Shown piece by piece: positions 1 to 17,542 of a stretch of DNA of 64,000 nt. The stretch comes from Lepidurus packardi (taxonomy: Eukaryota; Arthropoda; Branchiopoda; Notostraca; Triopsidae): assembly GCA_023053545.1 (NCBI GenBank), contig JAKZAN010000137.1, forward strand, positions 1 to 64,000. The letters run 5' to 3'. The position numbers were made by a program, and so were the translations under genes. The notes beneath the pieces were generated by a model. The model did not search any database, was not told the origin of the DNA, and was given only the letters and a program-made list of their open reading frames with translations. The first letter of the stretch is position 1; each line of letters starts with the position of its first letter.

Positions 1-1847
1 TTGTTTCTCAGTTGGGGCGAGAAACCTCAATAATTGATTTGAGTTGGTTTAATTTCACTTGGAGTTTAATAATAATTTTATTCTTTTCTAGGGCCCGCCT
101 GGTTTACCTGGTCTACCTGCAGTACCTTCAAGTCCTCCTCGTCCCAGTAAGGAAAAATAATTTTTAGATTTTGAAATTCAGTTAAGAAGGTTTGGTGGAA
201 AACTTTTAAATCTAATGAGTGATGCGTTTTATTCATGCTGCTTTAAGTGGGTAAAGGGAAGGCAATTTCAGAGCTGAGAAATTTGTTAGTCTCGGGAGAA
301 GTTAATGGTAGTTTTGAATTGCATGCGTCGATTTTTATTAGAAATGGATCAAATTAGATTTGAAAGTAAAATTTTGTCATCTTGTCGTAAAGGTATCCCC
401 GTTTCATCGACTACTTCAGGGGCATCAGAAGTGCGAGTTGTACCTGGAGCTGTAATTTTCGACAACTTGGATGCTTTATTAAAGGTAATTTTAAAAATTC
501 AATTTTAATTTTAATTTCAATTTTAATTCTTTTTTTAAAAATAAATTATCTATTATTTTAAGGTATCGGATACGAGTCTACTAGGTACTGTTGCCTTCCT
601 AGTGGAAGAAGAATCTCTGGTTGTCCGTGTTAAGAATGGCTGGCAATATGTAGCTGTAAGTATTTCTAAAATCTTAAAAATTCATAGAAAAGTAAAAATT
701 CTTCTTGTTTTATTTATATTCATTTTTGTCTCTTTTTTCCCTCAAGATGGGAAGTTTTGTACCCTTGCCCACCGTTCCTCCAATCACGACAACCTCTACC
801 ACCGAACACCCACCCATGTCTACGAATCTTCGCATCTAATTAATCAAGTGGAAGGACCTAGTGTAAGTATTGCGATTTTTTCGGTCTGTTATTTAGATTT
901 TTTAATGGTTTTTACTAACACGCTATCCTTCATTCATCGCAAAAGGAAGAGGAACAGGCTGATGAGCCTCTTGCGGAGGTACTCTTAAACGTTAGGAAAA
1001 TTCTTAGTTCTGTAACATGATGCTACGTTGTACATTTTTTTTTTAGTTTATCTCAACAGAATTATCTGTTATTAATGAAATTACTTTTTCTATAGTTAAG
1101 AGCCATTGCATTGAACGAAGCAGTGTCTGGAGATGGAAAAGGAATACGCGGCTTGGATTACTCTTGTTATAAGCAAGCTCGACATGCCGGATTAAGAGGC
1201 ACCTTCCGAGCTATGATTTCTTCGCGACTACAAAACATGAATTCCGTGGTACGAACGTCGGATCGTCATTTGCCTGTAGTCAACGCTAAAGTAAGAACAT
1301 CTTACAATTCCTTAAACACTAATTTCCTAATTACTACTATTTTTTAACTTTTTGTGATAGGGAGAGCTGCTTTTCTCGTCATGGAACGCAATCTTTGATA
1401 GATCAGAAGGCAAGTTCCTCTACGCTCCTCGCTTGTACAGTTTTGATGGCAAAGAGGTCATGACAGATAATAGTTGGTAAGAATGAAAGAAATCCCTATA
1501 CTCCTAACAAAATTTAGGAAGTTATTTAAAAATAAATCATTGTATTAGGCCCCAGAAACATTTGTGGCACGGAACAGATGTACAAGGCGAGCTTTCTTCG
1601 GATGCCTACTGCGATTCGTGGTCTTCGAACGACTCTTCCTTGGTTGGTTTGGCATCGAATCTCAAGCACGGGAAGGTGTTAGCCCAGGGAGAAACTGGCC
1701 TGTCATAATCGATTCGTTGTTTTATGCATTGACGTGACTAGCCAACCCATTCGACGCAAACGGCAGACCCCAGTCGAGAGTCTTGCTACGAAAGTCTTAT
1801 TTACGGAAGAAGAATACCAAGGCTTCTTACGTACCGTTGGCGAGTGA
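1..1847 (+). CDS. Multiplexin collagen (collagen XV/XVIII type), 3' part with trimerization and endostatin domains
   Basis: This is the C-terminal end of a basement-membrane collagen; the 5' part lies outside the window. Exons seen: a Gly-X-Y piece (about 92-147, GPPGLPGLP); the multiplexin trimerization domain across about 392-484 and 562-655 (VRVVPGAVIF, ending near VRVKNGWQYV); a Thr-rich hinge (about 746-862, beginning MGSFVPLPTVPP); and an endostatin-like domain from about 1096 (LRAIALNEAV, then FLYAPRLYSFDG, then QKHLWHGTD). The C-terminal FVVLCIDVTSQP matches the family VLCIE segment but is reached only after a one-base shift at about 1700 (GGCC before TGTCAT). The corrected frame ends at 1847. 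In the family, the protein trimerises in the extracellular matrix and releases endostatin by proteolysis. The family assignment is firm; exon edges are approximate. Confidence 0.85.
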
Positions 1848-2468
1848 ATATCCTGAGAGAATAAGGTCTTCTTTTTCGGACCAGTTGTATAAAGCAAGCA
1901 AATTTTACTTGATGCCAAGGATTGCAAGAGTTTTTCCTTCAATTAGGCTAAGTCAGTTCTCGTCTTGTGTGTTTTTGTCCGTCATGTGTGTCAGTGTGTG
2001 GGCATGGGTGTTTCCTTTACGCTCTAAGGAAAAGTGAGAGTGTGGAAGAAAAATTGGATTTGAGGAATTTGGAGACTTTGAAAAGTGCGTAAGGGAAAGA
2101 ACAGAATTCGGTTGGGACTTGTATCTTTTTTTCTTTGCATTTTGTTGTGTTGTGCTTCCCTATGCAAGAAAAAGAAAACTTGGGTGCTTAATAAGAAACG
2201 AAAAAAAAAAGGAAAATGGAATTTAAAGTGGCCAAACAAATTCCCAAAGCTTTCTGCCTCCAATTGTTGCTAATTTTTTTCTTTACTCATCTCTTGGGTC
2301 AAAGTGGTTATGTTAGTGACATCCCTGGTAGATTTAAATGTCTAATATTTCTTCATAACTTCTTTTTCGTTTTTAATTACGCATCGCATCACGTCCCGTT
2401 ATTCCCTTTTTATTTCTACCCGAAGTAACCAAGCGCCCAGTGTTCTTTCGGAAGTTGTTTTTGGGTAA

Positions 2469-2474
2469 AATAAA
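2469..2474 (+). other. Poly(A) signal of the multiplexin gene
   Basis: AATAAA lies about 620 bp after the collagen stop. It is the first canonical signal in a long T/A-rich 3' flank. No convincing gene lies between, so 1848-2490 is read as 3' UTR. Confidence 0.5.
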
Positions 2475-3024
2475 AGTCTTACGCAAAAAGAAAATAGACA
2501 TTATTCACCTTATTATGCACGGCCCTTAAATCTGTAATTGAGCAGAGATTTGTTTGAAGCCTGATTTGCGTAAAACCTATGATAAATGCCGTAGCTGTTT
2601 GAGTTTGGCGCCCTCCACATCGTTAATAGTGGCTTCAAAACATAATTACTGGACGTGACTGGCAGTTAAGTTTACGCTCCATAGCGACCATAGATTATCA
2701 TTGAAACATTGGTATTGTATTATGTGAGAGCTTTTAATAGAAAATAATGTAAAGCAACTACATATTCTTGTAATTATTTTAAATGATTTTGACTCAACAA
2801 GTAAAAAAAATTCGAAAAGGATTTTTTGGTACAGTACGTTTTGAAATACATACAAAGAAAAGCAAAATATTACGCAAATGTCCTAGAGAATATAAGCGAC
2901 GTAAGTCATACAATATACTTCAAGTCACTAATACAGGTCATAGTTTTATAAATGGAACAAAATACGGATCACTACCGAAAGAGTACACTTCACAGGCGAT
3001 ATTTAGTATTTATAGGAGTTGAAC

Positions 3025-3110
3025 GCCTCACAAACGTAAGCGTATGACCGAGTGGATAAGATACAAGCCTTGTCATCGGAAGGTCGTAGGTTCGAAACCT
3101 AGTCGAGGCA
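3025..3110 (+). repeat. tRNA-derived SINE-like unit with Pol III A and B boxes
   Basis: A box-like TGACCGAGTGG and B box GGTTCGAAACC occur with tRNA-like spacing. A GCCTC at 3025-3029 can pair with GAGGC at 3105-3109 as an acceptor stem. The segment between the boxes does not make a good anticodon arm: GATACAAGCCTTGTCATC is itself a near-perfect palindrome, and extra bases separate the 5' stem from the A box. The 3' flank is A-rich rather than a clean T-run terminator. These points favour a tRNA-derived SINE head or pseudogene over a working tRNA gene. Confidence 0.5.
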
Positions 3111-3329
3111 ATTTATTTCGTAAAAAAAACGAAATATAAAATGGCTCTCTTTCTCTGTACCTCATGCCTTCCTGAAGGTTCTATACCTAAATTCGAAATT
3201 GTGAAGCTTCGGCATCACGAGCTCGAATATCGGGGATAGGAAACCGAGAAGGGGAGTGGGGAACAGGGAAAGGGGCGAGGATCTCAATTTTTCACGATTT
3301 TTGAAGGGGACCCCCCTTGATACAGCATT

Positions 3330-3945
3330 ATTCCTTATGGAGAAAAGCACTGAAAACGCTGTCCGAGCTCGAAAAGGAGCCACGCCCCCTTTTTGGTCCG
3401 GTCCACCAATATGGTTCGTTTAGTTCGGAGGCCACGCCCCTTTTTGGCGCTTTTTTCGGAAAAATTACCAAAAATATACAAAATTTTCGCCTTTATTTAA
3501 AAAATTGAGAATCACACAACAAAAGTGTATATTTAAAAAAACAACAAAAAAAATAGATTTTGTGGGTAGCGTTTTCGTATAACAAATAAGAATTTCCGAG
3601 GGTCATTGAAGGTTATTTAGAGGTCGTTTGAAGGTTATCTGGAGCCAGGAAAGACTGTTGATGTCATTAAAGGTTATTCAGAGGTCATTTGAAGGTTACC
3701 TGGATCCAGCAAAGACTGCCGAGGTCATTGAAGGTTATTTAGAGTTCATTTGAAGGTTAACGTGCAGGCTTCCTTATGGAAAAGCCCAGAATACGCTTTT
3801 CCAGATCAAAAAGAGACCACGCCCCCTTTTGGCCAATCCACCGATAGGGTTCGTCCTTTTCGTAGAAGCCACATACCTTTTCGCGGATTTTTCAGAAAAA
3901 TGCCGCAAGAAATTTCCAAAATTTTCGCTTTTATTTAAAAAATTA
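3330..3945. repeat. Two diverged repeat copies flanking a short tandem array
   Basis: Copy 1 (about 3330-3508) and copy 2 (about 3765-3945) share, in the same order, CTTATGGA, a stretch with CCACGCCCCCTTTT, CCACCRATA-GGTTCGT, and a tail like AAATTTTCGCYTTTATTTAA. Between them (about 3598-3765) lie imperfect units of the form GAGGTCATTTGAAGGTTA. The arrangement suggests a segmental duplication or a repeat element containing a satellite core. No coding capacity is evident. Confidence 0.65.
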
Positions 3946-4354
3946 AACATAGTGTACTAGAAGAAAAACGTTTTTTGGTAACTAGATTGTGCGGGAAACG
4001 TTTTGGTACAACACATAAGCAAATAAGGTTAGGTTAACGATTCTCATCAACTTTCATCGATGAGAATCGTTAAAACTTGTACTTTCTTTCACTCCATTAG
4101 CTGAACTGGCGACACACTGGTGTCATTCGCGCTGGCCGGCAGATGACACAACAGTGTCATTTGTGACCACTGGTGATAGATTACACCCATTTGTAGCTGT
4201 TCCGGAGAACGTGTTGAGGCGAGGCGAGAAGTGAAAAGGCAACATCTACTGAGCATGCAGCAAACAATGCTGCGATGACACTTCGCCTGTCGTCTTTAAA
4301 ACACAAAAAGAAAAACCATTTGTGGAGAAAAAAATTGGATAATCCTTGTATTAT

Positions 4355-7777
<3,423 letters not shown>

Positions 7778-8646
7778 ATTTATAAACGAATTATTACGCA
7801 GGAAATCTCAAAATAACAAACACGCTTTTCTTCTCATGAACTTCGTAACAAAACAACCTGCAGAACTGTCAACCGTAACCTGGATGAACAGCGAATGGCG
7901 ACAACGGAACCCCAAATCTCAACAACGAATTTTTGCTTTTCAATCAGAAAACAAGAATCGAACAACCTGATCAAGGATCCCTAAACACATACGCCTGACT
8001 CATGGCAGTCTTAAATCATGCTCATAAACATAAATATTTATGGCTGATTCAACGCAATTGCCTAATCTAATCGCTGGTTTACATAACCTGCCTAAAGCCA
8101 ACCTTTACATTATCATGCTGGCCCACGGTTGCAGACATGCTGGAGCATATTTTTTTCCGTAAACCGCCCTCGAAACACCAAGAACTATTGCATTGGTGTT
8201 TGCAACAGGGTCACCGTTAGAAAAATATCAAAACAAGAACCTAGCGTACTTGTTTACTCATGAACCTAGTCCTAGTTCTGGACGATATCGAATTTGTCTA
8301 CCTTAACGTACAACAGAGGGGAAACCTACACCCCAGCTTATCTGGAGGTTCTATATTTTCGCCGCCCTTATCTTTCGGTTGGTGAAAGCCAGGAAAAAAG
8401 GGCTGGGGGACGTATAACCTGCCTTTCGAGAGCATCACAAGTTTCTTTCAGTTTGTGCACCTGAAAGTCTCTGTGTCCCTGAGCTTTGTTTTTCTCCGCT
8501 CTACTTCGTCCCCCTAGTCGCCTCAGTAACGTAATCCTTTGGAGTGTTCAAGAACCAAGGAGGCGTAAACGGGCATTCCATTAAACCATATATCCCCTAA
8601 CCTTGTCCGTTTTACCTCCAGTTTTTAATCAGCCAGTGTACTGAAG
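7778..8646. promoter_or_regulatory. Divergent intergenic region between ERCC3 and the PX-kinase gene
   Basis: The 869 bp separates two divergent starts and should contain both promoters and 5' UTRs. No TATA box at the expected distance and no conserved ORF were recognised. The region is of mixed composition and carries no obvious repeat. Confidence 0.5.
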
Positions 8647-11003
<2,357 letters not shown>

Positions 11004-11311
11004 AGGTTCAATCCGCTCAGTTTTTTGTCTTTCTTGTTCCCTATTTGTAAATAAGCCTGTTGAATACATTCAGAGCATTGAAAAACCTCCTAGTTTTAAT
11101 TTCACGTTTAAAATAATTCTTTTCGGTTTCCAACCACTTATTTTACTGTAAATTCAGACTTTGGCTACGGTAGTATCAAAAAACAAGTCAAATACAGATG
11201 AAATAACTTGTGTACTCCTTCTTTCATAATTCAGAAACCAAACAAGTACAAACGGATATTAATTTTTTATATAACACGATTCTACCTTAGACCAACATTT
11301 TCACCAAGAAT

Positions 11312-12563
11312 TTAATTCTGGAGCGCAGCAGGATTCAACTGGGACTCTCCTTTTTTAGCAATACCAGCCAACAACTTCTTAATTTCGGCAATAGCTTTTT
11401 CCCGGGTTTAACCCCTTCATTAGAAATGAAGCAAGATTAACAAAACGCGTGCAATGTGTTTAAAAACTTAATAATCATACTTTAGGGCACGTTTTGGTGC
11501 AGTTCATAATCGTATGGCACCGATACACCCGAAAAAGGGTCTCGCAAGCTGTCTAAACGTTGCGTGGTATTTTCATCACGCGAGTCAATGATCCAACGAT
11601 ATGCCTAACGCGTTTAAGTAGAAACTAAGCTTGTCGGAAAAGAGAAGTATAATGTTACCTGCATCAGTACAGCAGGGGCCCAAGTACTTGTCTCCGTTTC
11701 CACCAATAGGAAGGACAGGACGTAGAGCAGCAAGCACAAAGAATGCATTCATATAAACCGTCTAATTTAGCCCGATCATCTGTGCTTTGCAAAAGCTGCT
11801 GTTGGCCCAACTTCGACTCGTCTTTTCGTTGAAGCCACGGTTGGATTGAACGATACTGCGTGTAAAAATTGGTCATGTCCGGTACCAGATCCTTGATGAC
11901 GTACATATGGGGTAAGGGATGGATCTTGGCTGGTTTGGATAGATTCGTGTCGATTTTACTGCAAATAACGTTTGAAATATTTCGTTACCAAAACCCATCA
12001 AAACTCGTCAAATTTACGAAAAAATAATCTTACCTAATGCAGGCTAACGTGTTAACTCCTCCAATATTCATGCACACGAACCGCAAATTCCTTCCCTGCA
12101 AGATCGACGGAAGGTTAAAGTTGGATCCACTTCATTTTGATCTTAATCAAGGCATCCAAAACCATGGGACCGCATCTAAACATCAACAATGACAATAAAA
12201 ACATTTAGAGTGATGGTTTTTAAACATGTAATTTTTTTGGGTACGTGTTCAAGTCGACGTCATAAGTCTGCAATTTGGGTTTATCACCAGGTTGGTCAGG
12301 GTTCCAACGATAGACAGCAAATTTCTTTACGCGGGGTTGAGTTTCAGCTTTGGCTTCAGCTGCAGGAATCCCCACAAAGCGTTTACTCTAAGCACGTGCA
12401 AGAAGGGAAATTACATAAAAATAACGTCGTTGGTTGCATAACAAGTAAACTGAAATGCCATAATGGCGCTTTATTTCTTTGGTTTACCACTATCATCTGA
12501 TTGCAAACGGACACCCCATTTTGCAGGAGTAATCAGTTCCCTAGTGATGCCACTTAATGCCAT
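11312..12563 (-). CDS. SDHB: Succinate dehydrogenase iron-sulfur subunit, mitochondrial
   Basis: The iron-sulfur protein of respiratory complex II passes electrons from succinate to ubiquinone at the mitochondrial inner membrane. The start is ATG 12563 ([17 protein letters not shown]), followed by an exon with [20 protein letters not shown] (about 12390-12240). Then come the 2Fe-2S motif CREGICGSC (about 12100), [16 protein letters not shown], the 4Fe-4S motif [16 protein letters not shown] and the 3Fe-4S motif [20 protein letters not shown]. The protein ends QLNPAALQN with the stop at 11312-11314. All cluster cysteines are present. At least four single-base indels interrupt it (near 11676, 11698, 12080 and 12148), each at a short homopolymer. 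The gene is essential and normally single-copy, so sequence error is likelier than decay. Confidence 0.93.
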
Positions 12564-13010
12564 TTTTTAGCATACGCTCTTACGCAAAAGAAATCACAAT
12601 CTTGGTTGTTTTCCTTCGCTCTCAAAACAGCCCTAAACAGGATAAGAGAAGTACGTCTAGAAGGCGACACATGTAAAGACCTCACCAATATGACCAAAGC
12701 GCCAGAGCGGTTAATGCAAGTACCAAACTAACAAGAAAAGCATGATAGAACAGCATCAAACCGGGACTCAAGGCGCTACTCCGGCTTGGCTTACCCCACG
12801 TTATCGGCTTGGCGTTGGAAACACAAGCAGGTAACGAGACGAATCCCGGCTAGTGGCGCTGGACTTCCTGTTTGTATTTACAAATATAAAAATTAAAAAC
12901 GTGTTCAGGCGGGGAGACGAAAAGATAAATAAGTAAGATACGGCAACAAGCACAAATTATTGCTTCAGCAGCATACTCCACGAGATAAGTAATTGATTTC
13001 AAGCCTTTAA
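12564..13010. promoter_or_regulatory. Divergent intergenic region between SDHB and PUSL1
   Basis: A 447 bp gap between divergent starts, expected to hold both promoters. No TATA box or repeat stands out. Nothing coding was recognised. Confidence 0.45.
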
Positions 13011-14256
13011 ATGCAACGCTATCTCATGTTCTTCTCTTATATTGGCACTCGGCTACGGTATATTATTTTTCAAATAAACAAACCTGTCTCTTAATGCAGT
13101 ATTTTACTTACAAATGTTAGAGGGATTCAAAAACAGAATAACGTACTGGATAATCCTGCAATTCCTTACTACAATTCTATCCAAAATCTCCTCGAAGGAG
13201 GTCTTAAAAAACTAAGACCCCATCAATGAACCTATCATATTTTCTTCCAGTAGGTAAAAATCATTCAAATACTTAAAGCACTATACAAATTATTAATTAC
13301 ATAATACAACATACTTTGTAGAACTGACGTCGGAGTCCATGCGTTATGCAATTCAGCTCACGTAGACCTTCAACACGCTAATCCCAACATAATCTACAAC
13401 CCTGAGCATATAACCGTCTCGTTAAACCGCCATTTCAATAAAATCGCCGCCAGTTTATTGTAAGAATGACAATAAAACTAAAGAAATCTAAAACTGTAAC
13501 CCAAATCCATTTTTAAAGAATTCGGAAGACATTTGCAGTTTCCCAAGACTTTCACGCAAGATATAACGCTACAGGACGTACCTATCTGTACCGCCTTGCT
13601 ATCTGTAACCCGTTAAACCCTGTACAAGACGTTAAACCCACCGAAAACCATCTTATTCAACAACTACCCATTACAGAATGGAAACGCTGTCATCTAGTCT
13701 CGTAAATCTGCGACATTTGATTTAACGCAATTTACAATAAATAGCTTGATCTCATCTAGGGGTCCATTTGACTTAACTCAAGCTCAGAAAGCGTGTCAAT
13801 TACTGCAAGGCACACATGACTTTGCCTCTTTCACTGGAAAGCTCAAGCGAACCAAAGCTTTTAACCCTGATCTTATAACTCATCGCACCCTTATCGAACT
13901 TTCTATCAATCCGTCACATCCTATTTCATCTTGGGATCCTGCCTACAGCAATGTAACCTTTTACGACGTCACCGTCCATGCGCGAGCATTTCTCTACCGC
14001 CAAGTGCGCAGAATCGTCGCCGTTCTAATCGCGGTGGCGCAAGGAAACTTGAGCTTGAGCGACGTTGAATATTTACTCGAAAAGCCTAGTCCCGATAGTT
14101 GGAACCCCCCGTGCGGCTGTAGTTCCCCCACACGGCTTATACTTAGCGCGAGTTCATTACGATCCGATTCATTTTCAACATGAGTTCCTTTCAAGAGTTA
14201 CTCCAGAAAAAGCAGCATTGTCTGAAGGCGGTGGAGACGCGAGTTTACCACTCTGA
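13011..14256 (+). CDS. PUSL1: tRNA pseudouridine synthase-like 1 (TruA family)
   Basis: A TruA-family enzyme that isomerises uridine to pseudouridine in tRNA or other RNA; animal PUSL1 is reported as mitochondrial. The start is ATG 13011 (MQRYLMFFSYIGTRLR), followed by GIQKQNNVLDNPAIPYYNSI (about 13122). SRTDVGVHALCNSAHVDL (about 13250-13365) carries the catalytic aspartate of the TruA motif. Later exons give FHARYNATGRTYLYRLA (about 13545), ASFTGKLKR, and RAFLYRQVRRIVAVL. One base is off near 13213 and a C-run at 14105-14110 shifts the frame. The corrected end reads HGLYLARVHYDPIHFQHEF and stays open to 14256, so its 3' end overlaps the start of DUSP19 in another frame. Confidence 0.88.
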
Positions 14257-14789
14257 TGGCCGGATTACCGTGGAACGCGGCGATCAATCGGTGGAATTGA
14301 GCCAAGATGAAATTGGGTATATTGTGGACCAAACTCCTGACTTACAATGGCTCAGATTACTCCTCAAGTATTTTTAGCTTCTCAGGATGTGGCTGCTTCG
14401 CTGGGACATTCTGGAAAGTTGCCACATTACTCACATTCTAAATTTGGCGCCACACGCAGCCCCCAATTGTTTTCCGGGCACTTTCAAATACATGAATGTG
14501 GGCATGTTTGATATCCCCGAATTTGACTTGATTGACTGCTTTGAAAAGGATTGTTTGCCTATTATGGAGGAAATTTCCCAAGGAAATCCTACAAATGCAG
14601 TTTTGGTACATTGTAGTGCGGGGATTTCGCGATCGGCGGCAAATAGTGATCGCGTATTTGATGAAAAGCCATGGGATTTCTTTTGAAGAAGCCTTCCAAA
14701 GAGTAAAGGCACAACGTCCCAAAGCCAATCCTAATGCTGGGTTTGTCAAACAGCTTAAAAAGTACGAAAAACGGTGTATTGGCTCATGA
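14180..14789 (+). CDS. DUSP19: Dual-specificity phosphatase 19-like (SKRP1 type)
   Basis: A small atypical dual-specificity phosphatase; DUSP19 scaffolds and modulates JNK signalling in mammals. It starts at ATG 14180 (MSSFQELLQKKQHCLKAVET) and appears to be a single exon. It shows the family order: DLQ-xxx-VFLASQDVAASL, ITHILNLAP, the catalytic P-loop VLVHCSAGISRSA (Cys and Arg present, about 14610-14640), then RPKANPNAGFVKQLKKYE. Length is close to the roughly 200-residue family size. Three one-base shifts occur (about 14351, 14402-14404 and 14645). The start lies inside the PUSL1 3' coding end, and the stop TGA at 14787-14789 sits in a TCATGA shared with the INTS11 stop on the other strand. 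Confidence 0.85.
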
Positions 14790-17300
14790 TAGTGTTCTGA
14801 TGACTGCGAGAATTGAACTGCCCAAATCTTCATCCTAAAGAAAAAGTTGTGTCAAAAAAAGGTCGGCTTAATTGCATACAAGGACTTACTTGTAGTGCCC
14901 AAGAGACGATAACTGACTTTTCGTCGTCTTCACTTCCCTCAACTTTAATCAAAAACCGACTCGACTGACAAAGTTCCATCGTTTTGATGAACTGCAGGCC
15001 AATCTTTCAATTCCCTACGAAAAAAATACAATGCAGATTGTGAAATCAAAACTTGCTTCAAAATCTTTCATAATAGAAATTCACTTGTTTAGCACATGTA
15101 GAAGCTTATCCAAAATGGCGGCTGAGGGTGCGGGGTCTTCTATAACCACTGAAGAGGTAAATCTGATTTGATGCTGGACCAATCCCAGCTCCTGGAATGC
15201 TTGTTCAGGGTCCAATAATTGAATTACCTAAAACGAAACAAAAATACTGAAACGTTTCTCTAAATTGTCCATAAATGTTCTTTTTGTTTCTATCCCCCCC
15301 CTCCCTGTTTACTTGTATGTACATCTTTCTACAGACAATAGGCGAAAGCCTACATCGTTTTTTAAAAAATATATATCGTTCTACAGCTTGTAGGTAATCA
15401 CCCAACGAAAGGCTTACTTTATCTTTCACCACCAAAACCCCGTGCATTAAACAAGGTCGTTTAGGGTCAGGAGGCAGTCGGTTGTACACCGCTTTTTCCC
15501 TCTTGAGCAGATCTAGCGACACGTCGCAGGGTAGGGGCGGGGCCACGGTAATGGTGCAAGTTTCGCCATTGGCAGGCATGTAGCATTCTGTTTCAAACTC
15601 TTGTTTGATTTTCTGCTTCAAAAACGCCATTTTAGCCCCTTCACCATGGACCAATAGAACGTTCTCTGGTTCGCAGTACTGGATTAGTTGCATAATGCCC
15701 TTCGCGTCGGCGTGGGCAGAAAAGGACATGTATTGCACGGATAGTTTAACGTCGATCATTTGCCGGTTTTCGATTTCCACTTTTTTCGCCCCAGCGAGTA
15801 CCTGAGCTCCTACTGTGCCCGCTACACAGTAACCTGGCATGATGAGCTAGGAAAAGAACCCATAAATTGACATGTAAAAAATTTTTTTTTTTAAATGAAA
15901 GCATTTAACTAAAGTAAAAGTACCATATTGTTTTCATTAGGAGCCCATTTCTTGAAAATCTGGAGAGACAAACCAGCATGTAACATGCCCGGTGTGGCGA
16001 AAACTACCATTGGGCCTGGATTATCGATGTAATTGCGATCAAAAGGCTTAATATGCTTGAATTCGAACATATTGCGCTGTACGAACGTTTTCCGGATCTT
16101 CTGGTTCGTCCATGTAATGAACATCTTGTAGTAATTGTTGGCCTAATACAGGGAATATTGACATTAAAATCCCTCTTGAGCTTTTCAATGAAAAGTTGTG
16201 ACTTTTTCGGTTAAACCAGCGGCAAAGTAAATAGGAGCTTTGAGGTTCATCCGTTCCCAGTAAGTTTCTAGTAAGATGCACAATTCCTGCGCCCGGCCTA
16301 AAGCAAAGACTGGGATAAGCACTTTTCCACCCCGATCCACACAATCGTGGACTTTTTTTGAGGAAATCGCGTTCTCGACAACGCTTGGAATCGCGGATGG
16401 TGGTTGCGTAAGTGGACTCGCTTATAAGCAGCGTGGGTTTGCACTTGTCGATCCAAGCAGCGCCCTAGATGACGATCCGGCGTCCATGTTATAGTCCCCT
16501 GTGTATACCACTGATAAGGGTCCAACTTTTATGTGGAACATGGCGGCACCAACACATGACCGGCGTAATACGCTTTGATTTCCAACTCGCTATCCACTTG
16601 GACGGTTTGGTGGAGATTCACCGCGATCACTTTCTTCATGCAGTCTTTGATGTTCAACGAAGTAAAAAAGTTGGTTTCTCCTTTTCTTTCCACTGCGACT
16701 TTCCTCATATCTTCCTGTAAAAAAACTAAAACATTACTCATGTCTTTGTCCATCACAAGAATCTTTTTTACGGATTATGTGCTAAACTTAAAAATATGAA
16801 AAAATGGATTAATAACTGGAATAGGTAAATAACAATCATTACGAGCAGAATGGGAGCGATGGCTTTGGTAGGATGAGTCATATAAATAGGACCGCTATAG
16901 CCGACCAATTCTGTCATAAAAGGTAAAGCACCACAGTGGTCCAAGTGGAAGTGGGAAATAATGACACAGTCCAAGTGCTCACTCAAATTTCCTTCTGCAA
17001 TGTACGAGAAATCGGGGAACCTTCTCTAGAACGAGAAAAGACTTTAAATGTCTAGATTCAAAAAAAGAGAGATTTACTTCGTCATTGTAGCCCATATGCA
17101 TCCCACAATCTAACATAATATTCTTCCCACCCATGGACACCAGAATACAACTGCGTCCCACATCTTGTCCAGCGCCTAGAGAAATTTGAAAGCAAATCGA
17201 ACGTTTTACAATGCCATTTCTTTTTCTGATCAAAAAGCCTATTCATTCTCATTGATTAACAAAAATATTTACCTAAAGGTGTGACTTTTATCTCTGACAT
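14784..17300 (-). CDS. INTS11: Integrator complex subunit 11 (CPSF73-like endonuclease)
   Basis: The catalytic metallo-beta-lactamase/beta-CASP subunit of Integrator cleaves nascent snRNA and paused mRNA transcripts in the nucleus. The start is ATG 17300 (MSEIKVTPL), then [18 protein letters not shown]. The zinc-binding signature [13 protein letters not shown] lies at about 16950-16910. Other landmarks are [89 protein letters not shown] and [10 protein letters not shown]. The last exon ([16 protein letters not shown]) ends at 14784. Frameshifts occur near 14953, 16353-16359 (seven Ts), 16463, 16483 and 16548. Identity is certain; the frame is broken about five times. Confidence 0.93.
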
Positions 17301-17542
17301 GGTAAAACAATGTATTCACTATCACTCAGTTTAGTTTTTTTAATTTTTGTAAAAATCACGCGACGAAACCGAATAACTCGCTTCGTTTGTTGTGGTAATT
17401 CGGGTAGTTCTCCTGGTCGGCAACAGGCGAATGGCGCAAACCGGGAGCCACCTACCAGGGAAACCACCTACCTATACTTCTTGGAGACTTAACATAGATG
17501 TTTTATAGAATAATTTAAGAAATCAGAAAAAACTACAGCCGG

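Larger units (their letters stand above)
2490..4354. other. Intergenic repeat-rich block
   Basis: No credible conserved coding sequence is visible. A 79-codon ORF at 2783-3022 is very Lys-rich and matches nothing I know; it abuts the tRNA-like unit and may be its leader or a transposon scrap. The rest holds a tRNA-derived unit (3025-3110), two diverged copies of a long repeat (3330-3508 and 3765-3945) and a short tandem GGTCATTGAAGGTTA-type array between them. An imperfect inverted repeat, GATTCTCATCAACTTTCATC, then GATGAGAATCGTTA, sits near 4040-4072. Confidence 0.6.

Noticed and set aside
602..988. 128-codon ORF
   Set aside because: It fuses an exon with intron sequence; the splice sites at about 655 and 746 and the trimerization-domain match support a spliced model.
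2085..2428. Short Lys/Phe-rich ORFs after the multiplexin stop
   Set aside because: Their low-complexity composition follows the A/T-rich 3' UTR, and none has a family match.
3025..3110. Functional tRNA gene (Ser/Leu-like from the A box)
   Set aside because: The anticodon arm does not fold, the spacing between the 5' stem and the A box is wrong, and no strong terminator follows; a tRNA-derived SINE fits better.
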